Origin: an uncultured Synechococcus sp. | GTDB lineage: Bacteria; Cyanobacteriota; Cyanobacteriia; Phormidesmidales; Phormidesmidaceae | Reading direction: 5' to 3' | Assembly: GCA_937911865.1 (NCBI GenBank) | Contig: CALDSK010000287.1 | Span: 1 to 48,364, forward strand | DNA: 48,364 nt | Shown here: positions 1-9,175 of the stretch, in pieces | Layout of the letters: each line of letters opens with the position of its first letter | How positions within the stretch are numbered: the first letter of the stretch is position 1 | The notes under the pieces: model-generated | Databases searched by the model: none | Told to the model about the DNA's origin: nothing | Seen by the model: only the letters and a program-made list of their open reading frames with translations | Program-made: the position numbers and the translations under genes

Positions 1-83
1 AGTGAAGACTATTTATTATAATAAGTAAGCTCCTTCTGCCTATGTTTTTTCAACATGAGAAACTAGACGGGCTTTGTCCAAAA

Positions 84-111
84 ACAAGTCTAAAAACACA
101 AGTCTAAAAAC
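84..111. repeat. 14-bp perfect tandem duplication
   Basis: Positions 84-97 and 98-111 are identical (ACAAGTCTAAAAAC), with a partial third copy just before. The repeat lies in the leader of the VOC gene, 16 bases before its likely ATG. It is one of a set of unrelated tandem duplications in spacers of this window. Confidence 0.85.
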
Positions 112-127
112 AATGGAGAGAGAGAAT

Positions 128-901
128 ATGCCTACCAAAGCTAAGGTTGGTCATATTATATGGCACGATCTCTTAACACAAAATGTTGCTCAGGCAAAAC
201 ATTTCTATGCAGGCTTGCTAAATTGGAACTATCAGATCGAACATGCTTCTGACTTTGTCTGGAAACCTGGTGAAGCTGAATATCCGTTGATTTTTATTAA
301 TGGTGAGGCACATGGAGGATTTGTTGATTTTGAGCCAGCTTATCGTTCTCGCTGGACGGCCTATGTGATGGTTCAAAATACTGACGCTGTAACAGCAAAG
401 GCAAAAAGTCTTGGGCTAAGAATTCTGCGGGAACCTTTTGATACACCAGGAGTTGGACGCAGCTCGTTAATTCAAGATCCGCAGGGTGCACTCATCTGTC
501 CGACCTGTCCTACACACACATTTCCTGCACCCAGCGGGACTTTCCTCTGGGACGAACTCATCACTGACGACGTTGAATCAACAACGCTGCTCTATTGCGG
601 TCTATTCGGGTGGAGATTCCAGAAAAACGACATGACTCAGACCGGTGGCGATGCCGTCTTGAAACGTACTGATAGCACTAACCATATCCAGATTACGAAC
701 CAATTTTTCGGCGCAGTAGGATTTGCGGCCTGGATACCCTATCTTGCAACCAGCGATATCGATACAGCCATCGTCACCGCTAAGCAGCTAGGCGCAAGCG
801 TATGTAAAGAAGACATCTTCAGCCCCGGCAGCGGAACTAAAAAAGCCATTCTAAAAGATCCAGTAGGTGCTATGTTTGGGCTTCTAGCACCAAACCCTTA
901 A
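128..901 (+). CDS. two-domain VOC (glyoxalase/bleomycin-resistance fold) family protein
   Basis: The 257-residue product holds two tandem vicinal-oxygen-chelate modules, roughly residues 5-112 and 130-250. Each opens with an IxWxDL or LWDEL-type strand and ends in a DPxGA motif (QDPQGALIC and KDPVGAMFG), as in CFP30- and glyoxalase-like proteins. The family binds metals or small ligands, and no substrate can be read here. I chose ATG 128 because GGAGAGAGAG lies just upstream. The frame stays open to a TTG at 74, but that stretch is made of a 14-bp tandem repeat coding Lys/Asn/Ser-rich sequence and is probably leader. The gene converges on the pentapeptide gene. Family assignment is firm and function is open. 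Confidence 0.85.
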   Translation: MPTKAKVGHIIWHDLLTQNVAQAKHFYAGLLNWNYQIEHASDFVWKPGEAEYPLIFINGEAHGGFVDFEPAYRSRWTAYVMVQNTDAVTAKAKSLGLRILREPFDTPGVGRSSLIQDPQGALICPTCPTHTFPAPSGTFLWDELITDDVESTTLLYCGLFGWRFQKNDMTQTGGDAVLKRTDSTNHIQITNQFFGAVGFAAWIPYLATSDIDTAIVTAKQLGASVCKEDIFSPGSGTKKAILKDPVGAMFGLLAPNP

Positions 902-940
902 AGCGCTTGCCCACCAAACATTGACCTGACCAGTCAGCCT

Positions 941-1330
941 CTATCGGTCGGCGCGCATATTAGCGGCTGCTAAATCGAACCCTGTCGGGAAATGAGTTTC
1001 TTTCGGATCGTAATCAGCCTCTTGTAGCAAAGTATTCTTAAGATCAGTCCCTCGCAGGTCAGTACCAATCAGCATTGCGCCTCGTAAATCTGCCTCACTC
1101 AGCTGCGAATCGCACAGTCGAGCATAGCTAAGATCCGCGCCTCTGAGGTTTGCTTTGCTTAAGTCTGCATCGCTAAGGTCCGCGTAGCTAAGATCTGCGC
1201 CCTTTAAATCAATACCGCTAAGGTCAGTTGCGCTCAGGCTAACGGTTGAAAAATTACGCTGCCCTTTCGCATAGGCTTCAACCAGCGCAGCAACCGTTTT
1301 AATGTCATTAGGAGAACGAATATCAGTCAT
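941..1330 (-). CDS. pentapeptide-repeat protein
   Basis: The 129-residue product has about fifteen A(D/N)LxX units between residues 35 and 115, for example DLSGI, DLKGA, DLSYA, DLSDA and NLRGA. It should fold as a short right-handed quadrilateral beta helix. There is no signal peptide or membrane segment, so it is probably cytoplasmic. The N-terminal 30 residues are a helical cap. Such proteins are abundant in cyanobacteria and mostly have no known role. The gene runs convergently with the VOC gene, 40 bp away. Confidence 0.9.
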   Translation of the reverse strand: MTDIRSPNDIKTVAALVEAYAKGQRNFSTVSLSATDLSGIDLKGADLSYADLSDADLSKANLRGADLSYARLCDSQLSEADLRGAMLIGTDLRGTDLKNTLLQEADYDPKETHFPTGFDLAAANMRADR

Positions 1331-1535
1331 AAGAGAAGGCTAAAGAGACAGCCAGCTAAAATTAGAGTTGTTCCTACATTACATCAGATCTTTTCTCACT
1401 AAAAAGACATCGTAAAACAGTAATAGCCAGCGCGTGCTTTCCGCATAGCGCTCGCCAAATATGTCAAGATATTAGAACGGTTTGCTTTCCAGGCTGCCTC
1501 TTCAGAAATACTGTTCATAGCGTCTATACGTTTCA

Positions 1536-1737
1536 TTGAAAATCCACTCAATATCTAAAGTAAAGCGGGTCGATGTAGCAGGTACTCGGCTAATAGACTG
1601 GGACGAAAGAACAGTCACTAACTCGCCAGTCCTTGCTCATAGCGTCGCTTTTAGCGGTGATAGCAGTCGCTTAGCAAGCGTCACCTCAGAAGATATTCAA
1701 AACCTCAGAAAATATTCAAATCTTTGATAAAAACTAA
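1536..1737 (+). pseudogene. WD40-repeat remnant, frameshifted by a 19-bp tandem duplication
   Basis: The open frame contains HSVAFSGDSSRLASV, a recognisable WD40 blade start (compare SVAFSPDGxxLAS), but then leaves the family pattern and stops at 1727. Bases 1684-1702 and 1703-1721 form a near-identical 19-bp tandem pair. Removing one copy restores SEDIQIFDKN, matching the expected end of a blade, and moves the stop to 1735-1737. There is no credible start and no further blade, so this is a decayed fragment. It fills part of the 500-bp spacer before the S9 peptidase gene; the rest of that spacer shows nothing I recognise. Confidence 0.6.
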
Positions 1738-1848
1738 CGTCATGACAAAGGTCATGAGAATAGGTGACGCTTGGATATAGAAAGAGCCCGATAAACTCAC
1801 TAAACTCCACACCATAAGCTAAGCCGTTTTTCAGGTAAAAGTTGAGTA

Positions 1849-3921
1849 ATGAAACCATTGTATTTAGGCGTCGGTCTGATGCTCGTCTCCGCTAGCATCA
1901 GCATCTCACGACCTGTTCGCAATCCGCTGCTGGTGCTATCACCAACAGTAGCAACTGCCGAAGAGACGGCTGAGCAGTCGGCTGAGACGTCTAGCCTGCC
2001 ACCGTTAATTGAGCGAGAGTTGTTCTTTTCTGATCCAGAAATTTCAGGCGCGCAGCTCTCTCCAAACGGTGACTTTATCGCCTTTCAAAAACCCTTAAAT
2101 GGCATTGTCAACGTTTGGGTAAAGGGCATTGATGAGCCAATGGAAGCAGCCCGTCCGGTAACAGCGGATGCCGAAAGCCCAATTATGTTTTACTTTTGGA
2201 GCGCCGATGGCCGCTACATTCTCTATGGACAAGACACAGGCGGCAACGAAAACTTTCGCCTCTACGCAGTCGAACCAGAAACTGTTGGAGAAGCGGGCAC
2301 AGCCACGCGAGATCTCACACCAATAGAGAATATTACAGCGGCTGTATACGCAGTCCCCAAAGAAACACCAAACCAAATCATCATCGGACTCAATGAGCGT
2401 GACCCGCGGATACACGATGTTTATCGCCTAGACTTAACAACCGGCGATCGCACACTGCTCATTCAAAACGACGGCACCGTCGCAGGCTGGACGAGCGACC
2501 TTCAAGGCAATATTCGCCTAGCCTATCGTCAGTCTTCAGAAAACGGTAAAGAAATTCTTAAAGTAGAAGAGAACGGCAGTCTAACGCCCATTTATACCTG
2601 TAGCCTCGAAGAAACCTGCGATCCACTGCGCTTCCATCCAAACAATCAACAGGTTTACTTAAAAACAAACAAAGGCGTCGATCTGACTCAGCTAGAGCTG
2701 CTTGACGCCAGCACAGGGGAAACCGAGCTAGTAGAGACCGATCCTGAGCAGGAAGTAGACTTTGGTGGCGCATTGTTTTCACCAGCAACTGATGAGCTGG
2801 TATCGACTTATTACGTAGGCGATCGCAGCCGCATCTACCCAAAATCAGAACCATGGTCAGCCGACTTAGCCTTTCTCCAACAGCAGCTTCCCGATGTTGA
2901 GTTATCGGTAGAATCTGTTACTTTTGACGATCGGCTTGCCCTGGTCGGCACTCAAAGCGACGTCAATCCTGGCGCAATGTACCTGTTCAATCGCGATGCT
3001 CAAACCCTCGAAAAACTCTACGATGCCTGGCCAGCACTCCCAAGCGAGCACCTCGCCACTGTCCAGCCCATTCGCTACAACGCCCGCGATGGGGTAGAAA
3101 TTCCTGCCTACCTAACCCTGCCCAAAGGCGTCTCTCCCGAGAACTTACCTGTCATCATCTTTCCTCACGGAGGGCCCTGGGGAAGAGACAGCTGGGGCTA
3201 TAGTCCAGTGGCTCAGTTTTATGCGAATCGCGGCTACGCCGTCCTACAGCCAAACTTCCGAGGGTCTGCAGGCTTCGGCAAAGCTTTTCTCAACGCGGGC
3301 AATCAGCAGTGGGGTACAGGCATCATGCAGCACGATATCACCGACGGTGTACAACACTTAATCGATCAGGGAATTGCCGATCCTGAGCGGGTAGGAATTA
3401 TGGGATTTTCCTACGGAGGCTACGCCACCTTAGCCGGCTTAGCCTTCACACCTGAACGCTACGCAGCTGGCGCTTCTGTAGTGGGTCCGTCCAGCCTGAT
3501 TACGCTCATGGAAAATATTCCACCCTACTGGATTCCTATTCAAGACTCTATGAGCCTACGCGTAGGCGATCCGGATGACCCAGAAGATTATGAACGGCTA
3601 AAAGCGCAGTCTCCTCTCTTCTTTGCCAATGAAATTCAAGCACCGCTTCTAGTCGTTCAAGGCGCAAACGACCCGCGTGTTCTACAACAAGAGTCCGATC
3701 AAATTGTCAAAGCGCTAAGAGATTTAGACAGGCCCGTAGAATATTTAGTCGCACCAGACGAAGGACACGGGTTCAGAAAAGAGATCAATGCGCTCGCTAT
3801 GACAGCTGCTCTAGAACGCTTCTTTGCTCAGCACCTGGGCGGACGCTATCAGGCAGAAATAACGCCCGAGCTAGAAGCCCAGCTGGAGAGTTTGACAGTA
3901 GATATCGAGACCTTGCCATAA
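1849..3921 (+). CDS. S9-family (prolyl oligopeptidase / acylaminoacyl-peptidase type) serine peptidase, exported
   Basis: The 690-residue protein starts with a hydrophobic signal-like segment (residues 5-20), then an N-terminal beta-propeller (about 55-400) and an alpha/beta-hydrolase peptidase domain (about 415-670). The catalytic triad is visible: Ser521 in GFSYGG, Asp608 in GANDPR and His640 in EGHGF. An HGGPWGRD motif supplies the oxyanion region. S9 enzymes cleave short peptides after Pro or remove acylated N-terminal residues; which applies here is unclear. The signal suggests periplasmic or thylakoid-lumen location. Length is normal for the family. The GNAT gene follows after 50 bp and may be cotranscribed. 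Confidence 0.9.
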   Translation: MKPLYLGVGLMLVSASISISRPVRNPLLVLSPTVATAEETAEQSAETSSLPPLIERELFFSDPEISGAQLSPNGDFIAFQKPLNGIVNVWVKGIDEPMEAARPVTADAESPIMFYFWSADGRYILYGQDTGGNENFRLYAVEPETVGEAGTATRDLTPIENITAAVYAVPKETPNQIIIGLNERDPRIHDVYRLDLTTGDRTLLIQNDGTVAGWTSDLQGNIRLAYRQSSENGKEILKVEENGSLTPIYTCSLEETCDPLRFHPNNQQVYLKTNKGVDLTQLELLDASTGETELVETDPEQEVDFGGALFSPATDELVSTYYVGDRSRIYPKSEPWSADLAFLQQQLPDVELSVESVTFDDRLALVGTQSDVNPGAMYLFNRDAQTLEKLYDAWPALPSEHLATVQPIRYNARDGVEIPAYLTLPKGVSPENLPVIIFPHGGPWGRDSWGYSPVAQFYANRGYAVLQPNFRGSAGFGKAFLNAGNQQWGTGIMQHDITDGVQHLIDQGIADPERVGIMGFSYGGYATLAGLAFTPERYAAGASVVGPSSLITLMENIPPYWIPIQDSMSLRVGDPDDPEDYERLKAQSPLFFANEIQAPLLVVQGANDPRVLQQESDQIVKALRDLDRPVEYLVAPDEGHGFRKEINALAMTAALERFFAQHLGGRYQAEITPELEAQLESLTVDIETLP

Positions 3922-3971
3922 GCTGCTTATTCTTGTAGATCATCATTTCCTTTTCTATCGAAAAACGATTC

Positions 3972-4424
3972 ATGCTATACCTGCGACGCTATCAGCCAAA
4001 GGACTGGGATGCCATTGCTGCGATTCACGATCGCGCAAGGCTAGATGAACTACGCACGTCTGTAGGCGTTGCAGCATTTTTATCACTAGAAGCAACAGCT
4101 GAAGATGAAGAATTATTTGCAGGAGAAGTTTGGGTCGCTTGTGATGATGAAGCTGTCGTTGGATTTGTTGCTTTTTCTGACAATGAGGTGACCTGGCTCT
4201 ATGTATCACCTGACTATTATCGAAAGGGCATCGGTAGAAGGCTACTACAGCAAGCGATTGATAGATGCGGTCCAACTGTCTCTACATCTGTGCTAAGTGG
4301 TAACGACGCGGCCCTAAACCTGTATCTCAGCGAAGGCTTCAAGATTGTCAAAACAAAAACAGGAAAGCTCAACGGCAATGAAGCCTTCGCCGCTACAGGT
4401 CATAGCCTTGAGCTCAGCAAGTAA
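3972..4424 (+). CDS. GNAT-family N-acetyltransferase
   Basis: The 150-residue product is a single GNAT domain. The acetyl-CoA pyrophosphate-binding motif is at residues 79-92 (SPDYYRKGIGRRLL, with the R/Q-x-x-G-x-G/A pattern as R84-K-G-I-G88). The terminal strand motif around NLYLSEGF is also typical. Substrate cannot be predicted; the family acetylates amines of small molecules or proteins. It lies 50 bp after the S9 peptidase gene on the same strand. Confidence 0.88.
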   Translation: MLYLRRYQPKDWDAIAAIHDRARLDELRTSVGVAAFLSLEATAEDEELFAGEVWVACDDEAVVGFVAFSDNEVTWLYVSPDYYRKGIGRRLLQQAIDRCGPTVSTSVLSGNDAALNLYLSEGFKIVKTKTGKLNGNEAFAATGHSLELSK

Positions 4425-4437
4425 AAGCCACACATCC

Positions 4438-4510
4438 ACTGTTCAAATTTTAATGTTCTCAAATTCCACTGTTCAAATTCTAATGTTCAAATTCTAATGT
4501 TCAAACGCTA
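4438..4510. repeat. five tandem copies of a 14-15-bp unit
   Basis: The unit is close to ATGTTCAAATTCTA, repeated five times with small changes between the GNAT stop and the glycosyltransferase start. The array ends 11 bases before the GTG start codon, so it may carry promoter or leader function by position. Confidence 0.85.
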
Positions 4511-4521
4511 ATGGTAAAACT

Positions 4522-5790
4522 GTGAGCCGAATTATTGTAACAACCTGGGGGTCTCTGGGCGACCTGCATCCCATGATTGCCTTAAGCCTGGGCCTACGCG
4601 ATCGCGGCCACGACATCGTGCTGGCTACAATAGAAACCTACCGCAACAAAATCAAGGCATTAGGTCTCCAGTTCCACGCCATTCGGCCCAACCTACCAGA
4701 AGATCCTCAGCTAATCAAACAAATGATGGATCCCCAAACGGGACCGAAAGCCGTTCTGAAAGACATCGTACTAAACAGCGTGCGTGAGACCTACGATGAC
4801 CTAATGGCGATCGCCAAAGGTGCCGACTTCTTAATTGCCCATGAGATTGTCTACGCAGCGCCTCTGGTCGCTGAAATGCTCAAATTGCGCTGGGCCAGCT
4901 GTGCCTTAGCGCCAGCCGCTTTCTTTTCAGCCTATGAACCCATTGTGACTTCAACGCACCCTGCTCTATCAAAGCTGCACCGTCTAGGGCCAAGGGTCAA
5001 CCGTTTAGCGGTTAACCTTGCCAAACTCACAACTCACTCATGGGGACAGCCCATCTACCAGCTCCGAAAAGACCTAGGGCTGCCACCTATTCAAAACCCA
5101 ATTGTCGGCAGCGATAAATACTCTCCTCACCTAGTTTTAGCTTTATTTTCACCCTTATTAGGCACGCCCAAACCCGACTGGCCGCTCAACGTTGTAACCA
5201 CCGGATTCACGCTTTACGACGGCAATCCAGAGCGAACCTTGCCCCCGGCCCTAGAAAGCTTTCTAGCATCTGGAGAGCCGCCCCTCATATTTACGTTAGG
5301 CTCAGCAGCGGTTAATACACCTGGAAATTTCTATGCTGAAAGCATACAAGCTGCCATCACCCTAAACAAACGCGCGGTGCTGCTACTCGGCAACAACCCT
5401 CCACCTAACAACCTCCCCGCTAGCATTTTTACCTGCGACTACGCCCCCTACTCAAAAATCTTTCCCCGCGCTTGCGCAATTATCCACCAGGGCGGTGTTG
5501 GCACCACAGCTCAGGCACTCAGGGCCGGTCGTCCCACCCTGGTCGTTCCATATAGTCTCGATCAGCCCGACAATGCCGCCCGCGTTCAGCAGCTAGGAAC
5601 ATCCCGCACGCTATCCCGCAAGCAGTATTCAGCAGCCCGGCTTATGGCAGAGCTGAAAATTTTAACTGAAGTTCCTAGCTATGCCACAAGAGCAACAGAA
5701 ATCAAACGAATCATGCAGTCAGAAGAGGGGCTAAGCATAGCCTACAAAGCCATCGAAACGCAGCTCAAAAGAAGAGCGCCCGTGACGTAG
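4522..5790 (+). CDS. UGT/MGT-like glycosyltransferase (GT1 family, GT-B fold)
   Basis: The 422-residue product begins with WGSLGDLHPMIALSLGL, the N-terminal acceptor-domain signature of GT1 enzymes such as sterol and macrolide glucosyltransferases. The C-terminal nucleotide-sugar motif is HQGGVGTTAQAL (His322), followed by GRPTLVVPYSLDQPDNA. It should transfer a sugar from a nucleotide donor to a small hydrophobic acceptor in the cytoplasm; the acceptor is unknown. The start is GTG at 4522; no in-frame ATG fits. There are no secondary-metabolite genes beside it. Confidence 0.88.
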   Translation: MSRIIVTTWGSLGDLHPMIALSLGLRDRGHDIVLATIETYRNKIKALGLQFHAIRPNLPEDPQLIKQMMDPQTGPKAVLKDIVLNSVRETYDDLMAIAKGADFLIAHEIVYAAPLVAEMLKLRWASCALAPAAFFSAYEPIVTSTHPALSKLHRLGPRVNRLAVNLAKLTTHSWGQPIYQLRKDLGLPPIQNPIVGSDKYSPHLVLALFSPLLGTPKPDWPLNVVTTGFTLYDGNPERTLPPALESFLASGEPPLIFTLGSAAVNTPGNFYAESIQAAITLNKRAVLLLGNNPPPNNLPASIFTCDYAPYSKIFPRACAIIHQGGVGTTAQALRAGRPTLVVPYSLDQPDNAARVQQLGTSRTLSRKQYSAARLMAELKILTEVPSYATRATEIKRIMQSEEGLSIAYKAIETQLKRRAPVT

Positions 5791-5935
5791 TCAGCAATAT
5801 AATCAGCAGTGTGACCAACAATGTAAAGTTATGACTCTTATGATTGAAATGAAATAAAAGTCGTCGCAGTATTTTAGTCAGGCTATAGTCAGGATAACTG
5901 TGTAAAATCTACTTTACTCAATACGGACTAAATCA

Positions 5936-7222
5936 GTGGGTCATCAGTCACCATCTGCTATTTCTATTCCACCCGTGACGATTGAGCCTGTTTCTCCTTC
6001 CATTCCTAAAATGCTGCGATATGTGGAATGGATATTTCTAGTCATGCTGGCTCTTCTCGTGGGCCTACCGCTGCTGTACAACCCCTCAGAATTTGAAATA
6101 CAGGCTAGCGAAGGCGTCGTAATTGTTGTTGGTGTAGGCCTAGCCCTTCTCAGTAGCTTTTTTCCAATTCATCGCCCCGTTTGGCAGCGACGAGCATATA
6201 TTTTCGTCGAGATTTTTTGCTTATTAATCAGCCGGGCTTTTAGCGAATGGGGCCTGAACTTATTCCTATACCTTGCCCTGGTAAAAAGCTGTTTTTTATT
6301 GCGACGGCGAGACGTTATTTTTGCTACGATTACCGCCGGCATTGCCTGGCAGATAAGCTATGCCTGGCGCTTATCTTACGAGATGTCAGTCCCCATCGAA
6401 GAACGCCGCGCAGCCTTTGAAGCGTCTCTGGTATATCCCAAACATCTTACAATTTTAGACACCATTATCAGCAGTAGCTTTGTATATATTGCAGCTAGCC
6501 TGCTAGTCATTTTGCTATGCCTAACCGTACTATCAGAGCGTAAAAGTAGAAAGGAAGCTGCAGTATTATCTCAAGAAGTAGAAGTTTTAGCCGCAGACTT
6601 AGAAAGAACTCGCATCGCCCGCGAAATTCACGACTCGCTTGGCCACACGTTAACCACACTAGACATGCAGCTAGAGGTTTCTCAGGCAATGTACACCCAA
6701 AACTCTCAGTCTTCGTTTCAAGCATTAAATCAAGCTAAACGCCTTTCAGAACAGTCACTGCAAGAAATTCGCAAAGCAGTCTCTACCATGCGTCATAGCA
6801 GGTTTAATTTATCAGAGGCGATCGCAGATCTAATCCACCAAATAGAACAAACCCATAGCCAACGCAGTCATTCTCTCAAAATCAACAGCGCTATCAACCT
6901 ACCTCATCTGCCGCTTCAAACGAGCCGACAAATATTTCTGATTGTCAAAGAAGCACTCACCAACGTGCAAAAACATAGTCAGGCTTCTGTTGTAACACTG
7001 TGGAGCGAGAACCGACCAGAGAACATCGTAATAGGCATATCAGATAATGGCATCGGGTTCCAGTCAGGAATAGTCCCAAAAGGCTTTGGTATAAAAGGAA
7101 TGAACGAGCGCGTTCAACTTTTAGGTGGACAGCTAGAAATTCATAGCACAGTAGGAAAAGGAACCATACTTCAATTCACAATCCCTCACGCCGTGAGCAA
7201 GACACCGAGCGAGAAAAATTAG
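5936..7222 (+). CDS. membrane sensor histidine kinase, NarL/LiaS type (HisKA_3)
   Basis: The 428-residue protein has an N-terminal membrane domain of about five to six helices (residues 28-205), a short coiled coil, a HisKA_3 dimerisation domain with phospho-acceptor His232 in REIHDSLGHTL, and a HATPase_c domain whose N and G boxes are visible (KEALTNVQKHS, SDNGIGF, GFGIKGM). There is no extracellular loop large enough to be an obvious sensor, so the signal may be sensed in the membrane. The usual partner, a NarL-type response regulator, is not next to it, making it an orphan kinase. Start GTG 5936 is uncertain; ATG 6011 is an alternative. Confidence 0.88.
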   Translation: MGHQSPSAISIPPVTIEPVSPSIPKMLRYVEWIFLVMLALLVGLPLLYNPSEFEIQASEGVVIVVGVGLALLSSFFPIHRPVWQRRAYIFVEIFCLLISRAFSEWGLNLFLYLALVKSCFLLRRRDVIFATITAGIAWQISYAWRLSYEMSVPIEERRAAFEASLVYPKHLTILDTIISSSFVYIAASLLVILLCLTVLSERKSRKEAAVLSQEVEVLAADLERTRIAREIHDSLGHTLTTLDMQLEVSQAMYTQNSQSSFQALNQAKRLSEQSLQEIRKAVSTMRHSRFNLSEAIADLIHQIEQTHSQRSHSLKINSAINLPHLPLQTSRQIFLIVKEALTNVQKHSQASVVTLWSENRPENIVIGISDNGIGFQSGIVPKGFGIKGMNERVQLLGGQLEIHSTVGKGTILQFTIPHAVSKTPSEKN

Positions 7223-7423
7223 ATGTGCTGATGCCGTCAGGTAATAGATAGTAGTCTCATGATGAAATCTTGCGCTCAGTCCCAGCAACATGATGTTGAA
7301 CTTATAGAAAATGCCTTGAGATTGCTATGACCTCTGTCATCGAACAGGGTGACTTTTTGATATAGGAGATAGCAAAGTGCGTCAGCTAAAGTTGCGTTAC
7401 ATCACGTCTTTAGTGAGCTTCGA

Positions 7424-8806
7424 ATGATATTTTTCGTTTTACTCTCTTTTCTGCCTTTTCTCAGCGCTTTTCTACTTAACTTGAGCTTGAGCTGGCAAAG
7501 ATGCCTGCTGCTTTTTCCAGTTACCCTATTGTTCATCCATCTCTCTACCGGCTGGCGATGGCAGCTGGTACCGGCTTACATTGTTGTATTCGGCCTAATA
7601 CTGTTCGGCCTATGGGCCACGTTCCCAGTAGCTAGTAAGCTAATTACGCTTCCACAGTGGATATCAGTACGCTGGGCGATCGCAATCAAAGTCATCTTCT
7701 CCGCTTTATTAATATCGGCGGCGGTCTTTCTCACCTGGGCATTTCCAGAAATCGACTTTCCCACACCGACCGGACCCTACGCAGTAGGCACCACACTAGA
7801 AACGACCCAAAACTCAAATTTCCGGCTCTGGTACCCAGCCGCAGAACAACAGCAGCCAGCAGCTACTGCTTATACGTATTTAGAAGGCATCCAGGTTCCT
7901 GGCCTACCCAAATTTATCTACAGTCAATTACAAGGAAAGAAAACGGCTGCATTCGTTGATATTCCAATGGCCTCCAACCCAGCGACTCCAAGGCAAAAGG
8001 GTCATCCTGTTATCATTTACGACCACGGAGCCAACAGTTTTAGAGATGACAACACGTTTCGGCTGATGGAACTAGCCAGTCATGGATTTGTTGTCGCGGC
8101 GATCGCACATCCTAGACCCTTTGAAAACTACAACATATCCACTCAAATGGCTCAAGACCCAGCGCTCTTTAATGAGCGGCTGGCTTCTCTTGTTGTACCC
8201 GAGCGAGTAAAAGATGTTCACTTGACTGTACAACAGCTAAACAGGCTCAACGCTGAAGAAGGCAGATTTGAAGCCCAGCTTAACCTTGATTCTTTAGGTT
8301 TATTAGGCTACTCGCTAGGCGGCAGTGTCTTATCAGAATACTGCCTGGAAGACAGACATTGCACAGCAGTTGTAAACCTAGACGGTGGCAGCTTTGGTCA
8401 AGCAAGACAAGGCGTTCCAGCAGCCTTCCTACAGCTCAGTCAAAGTGTTGCACTCCCACCAGAACCCATCGAAAATCCAAAAAGCCTTTTAGAAAAAACC
8501 GGTGCCTACTACCGGCAAGAAGTCAGCGACCTGCTCCGCCACACACAGGCCACACATCCCACCTACTGGCTACAGGTAAAAGGCAGCGGCCATGCAGCTT
8601 TTACCGATCTCGTTCACTGGACGCCCGTTCGAGCCGGTTTCTTAAAGATGCTGATGGGACAAGGAGACCCGTCAGAAATCGCCAGTGTCATAAACAATTT
8701 AACCAACGTCTTTTTTAGCGAACATCTACGCTTTGAATCCAGGTCCGAATCCAGGCTCGAAACAGCTATCCAGCAGCATAGCGAGCTGCTCAAAATGCTG
8801 GAGTAA
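7424..8806 (+). CDS. membrane-anchored alpha/beta hydrolase, PAF-acetylhydrolase-like
   Basis: The 460-residue protein has four N-terminal hydrophobic segments (residues 1-110) and then a hydrolase domain. The motif YDHGANSFRDDN, the nucleophile Ser297 in GYSLGG, Asp320 in VNLDGG and His390 in GSGHAAF give a complete triad in the order used by plasma-type platelet-activating-factor acetylhydrolases and bacterial dienelactone-hydrolase relatives. It probably hydrolyses a lipid or polyester ester bond at a membrane surface; the substrate is inferred only. It lies 200 bp after the sensor kinase, with no terminator seen between them. Confidence 0.82.
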   Translation: MIFFVLLSFLPFLSAFLLNLSLSWQRCLLLFPVTLLFIHLSTGWRWQLVPAYIVVFGLILFGLWATFPVASKLITLPQWISVRWAIAIKVIFSALLISAAVFLTWAFPEIDFPTPTGPYAVGTTLETTQNSNFRLWYPAAEQQQPAATAYTYLEGIQVPGLPKFIYSQLQGKKTAAFVDIPMASNPATPRQKGHPVIIYDHGANSFRDDNTFRLMELASHGFVVAAIAHPRPFENYNISTQMAQDPALFNERLASLVVPERVKDVHLTVQQLNRLNAEEGRFEAQLNLDSLGLLGYSLGGSVLSEYCLEDRHCTAVVNLDGGSFGQARQGVPAAFLQLSQSVALPPEPIENPKSLLEKTGAYYRQEVSDLLRHTQATHPTYWLQVKGSGHAAFTDLVHWTPVRAGFLKMLMGQGDPSEIASVINNLTNVFFSEHLRFESRSESRLETAIQQHSELLKMLE

Positions 8807-9175
8807 TCCGCAACAGCGCTACCATCGTCTAACGAGTCTAAAAATAGATCAGCGCTGCGATCGCATCTCCTCTATCACAGGTAGGCTAGAGCGTACCGCC
8901 ATTATTTTCTCATCAACAGGAGTAGATTAATCCGAACAAGTACTGAGAATTTTCAGAATCAATATGGGTTTTCTAAAAGAGACTGTAGAGTGTCATCAAT
9001 TTTTAGCATCTAAATTTTGTAAAAAACGATACAAATTCTGATGGCGTCCACAGTACATTGCTGATTTGCACTCTTCTCTAGCAAATATACCTACGCAAGA
9101 TCACAATGACAGACTTTTATCTCGTAGCAAACAACTGCTCGTTGATGAGTACGGACAATTTTCTAGAGTTTCATA
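8807..9175. other. 369-bp spacer without recognisable gene
   Basis: Short open frames here show no family resemblance. I see no hairpin terminator or clear operator. The last 120 bases lead into the hybrid kinase gene. A short ATG frame from 9106 overlaps its start in another frame and looks accidental. Confidence 0.5.
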
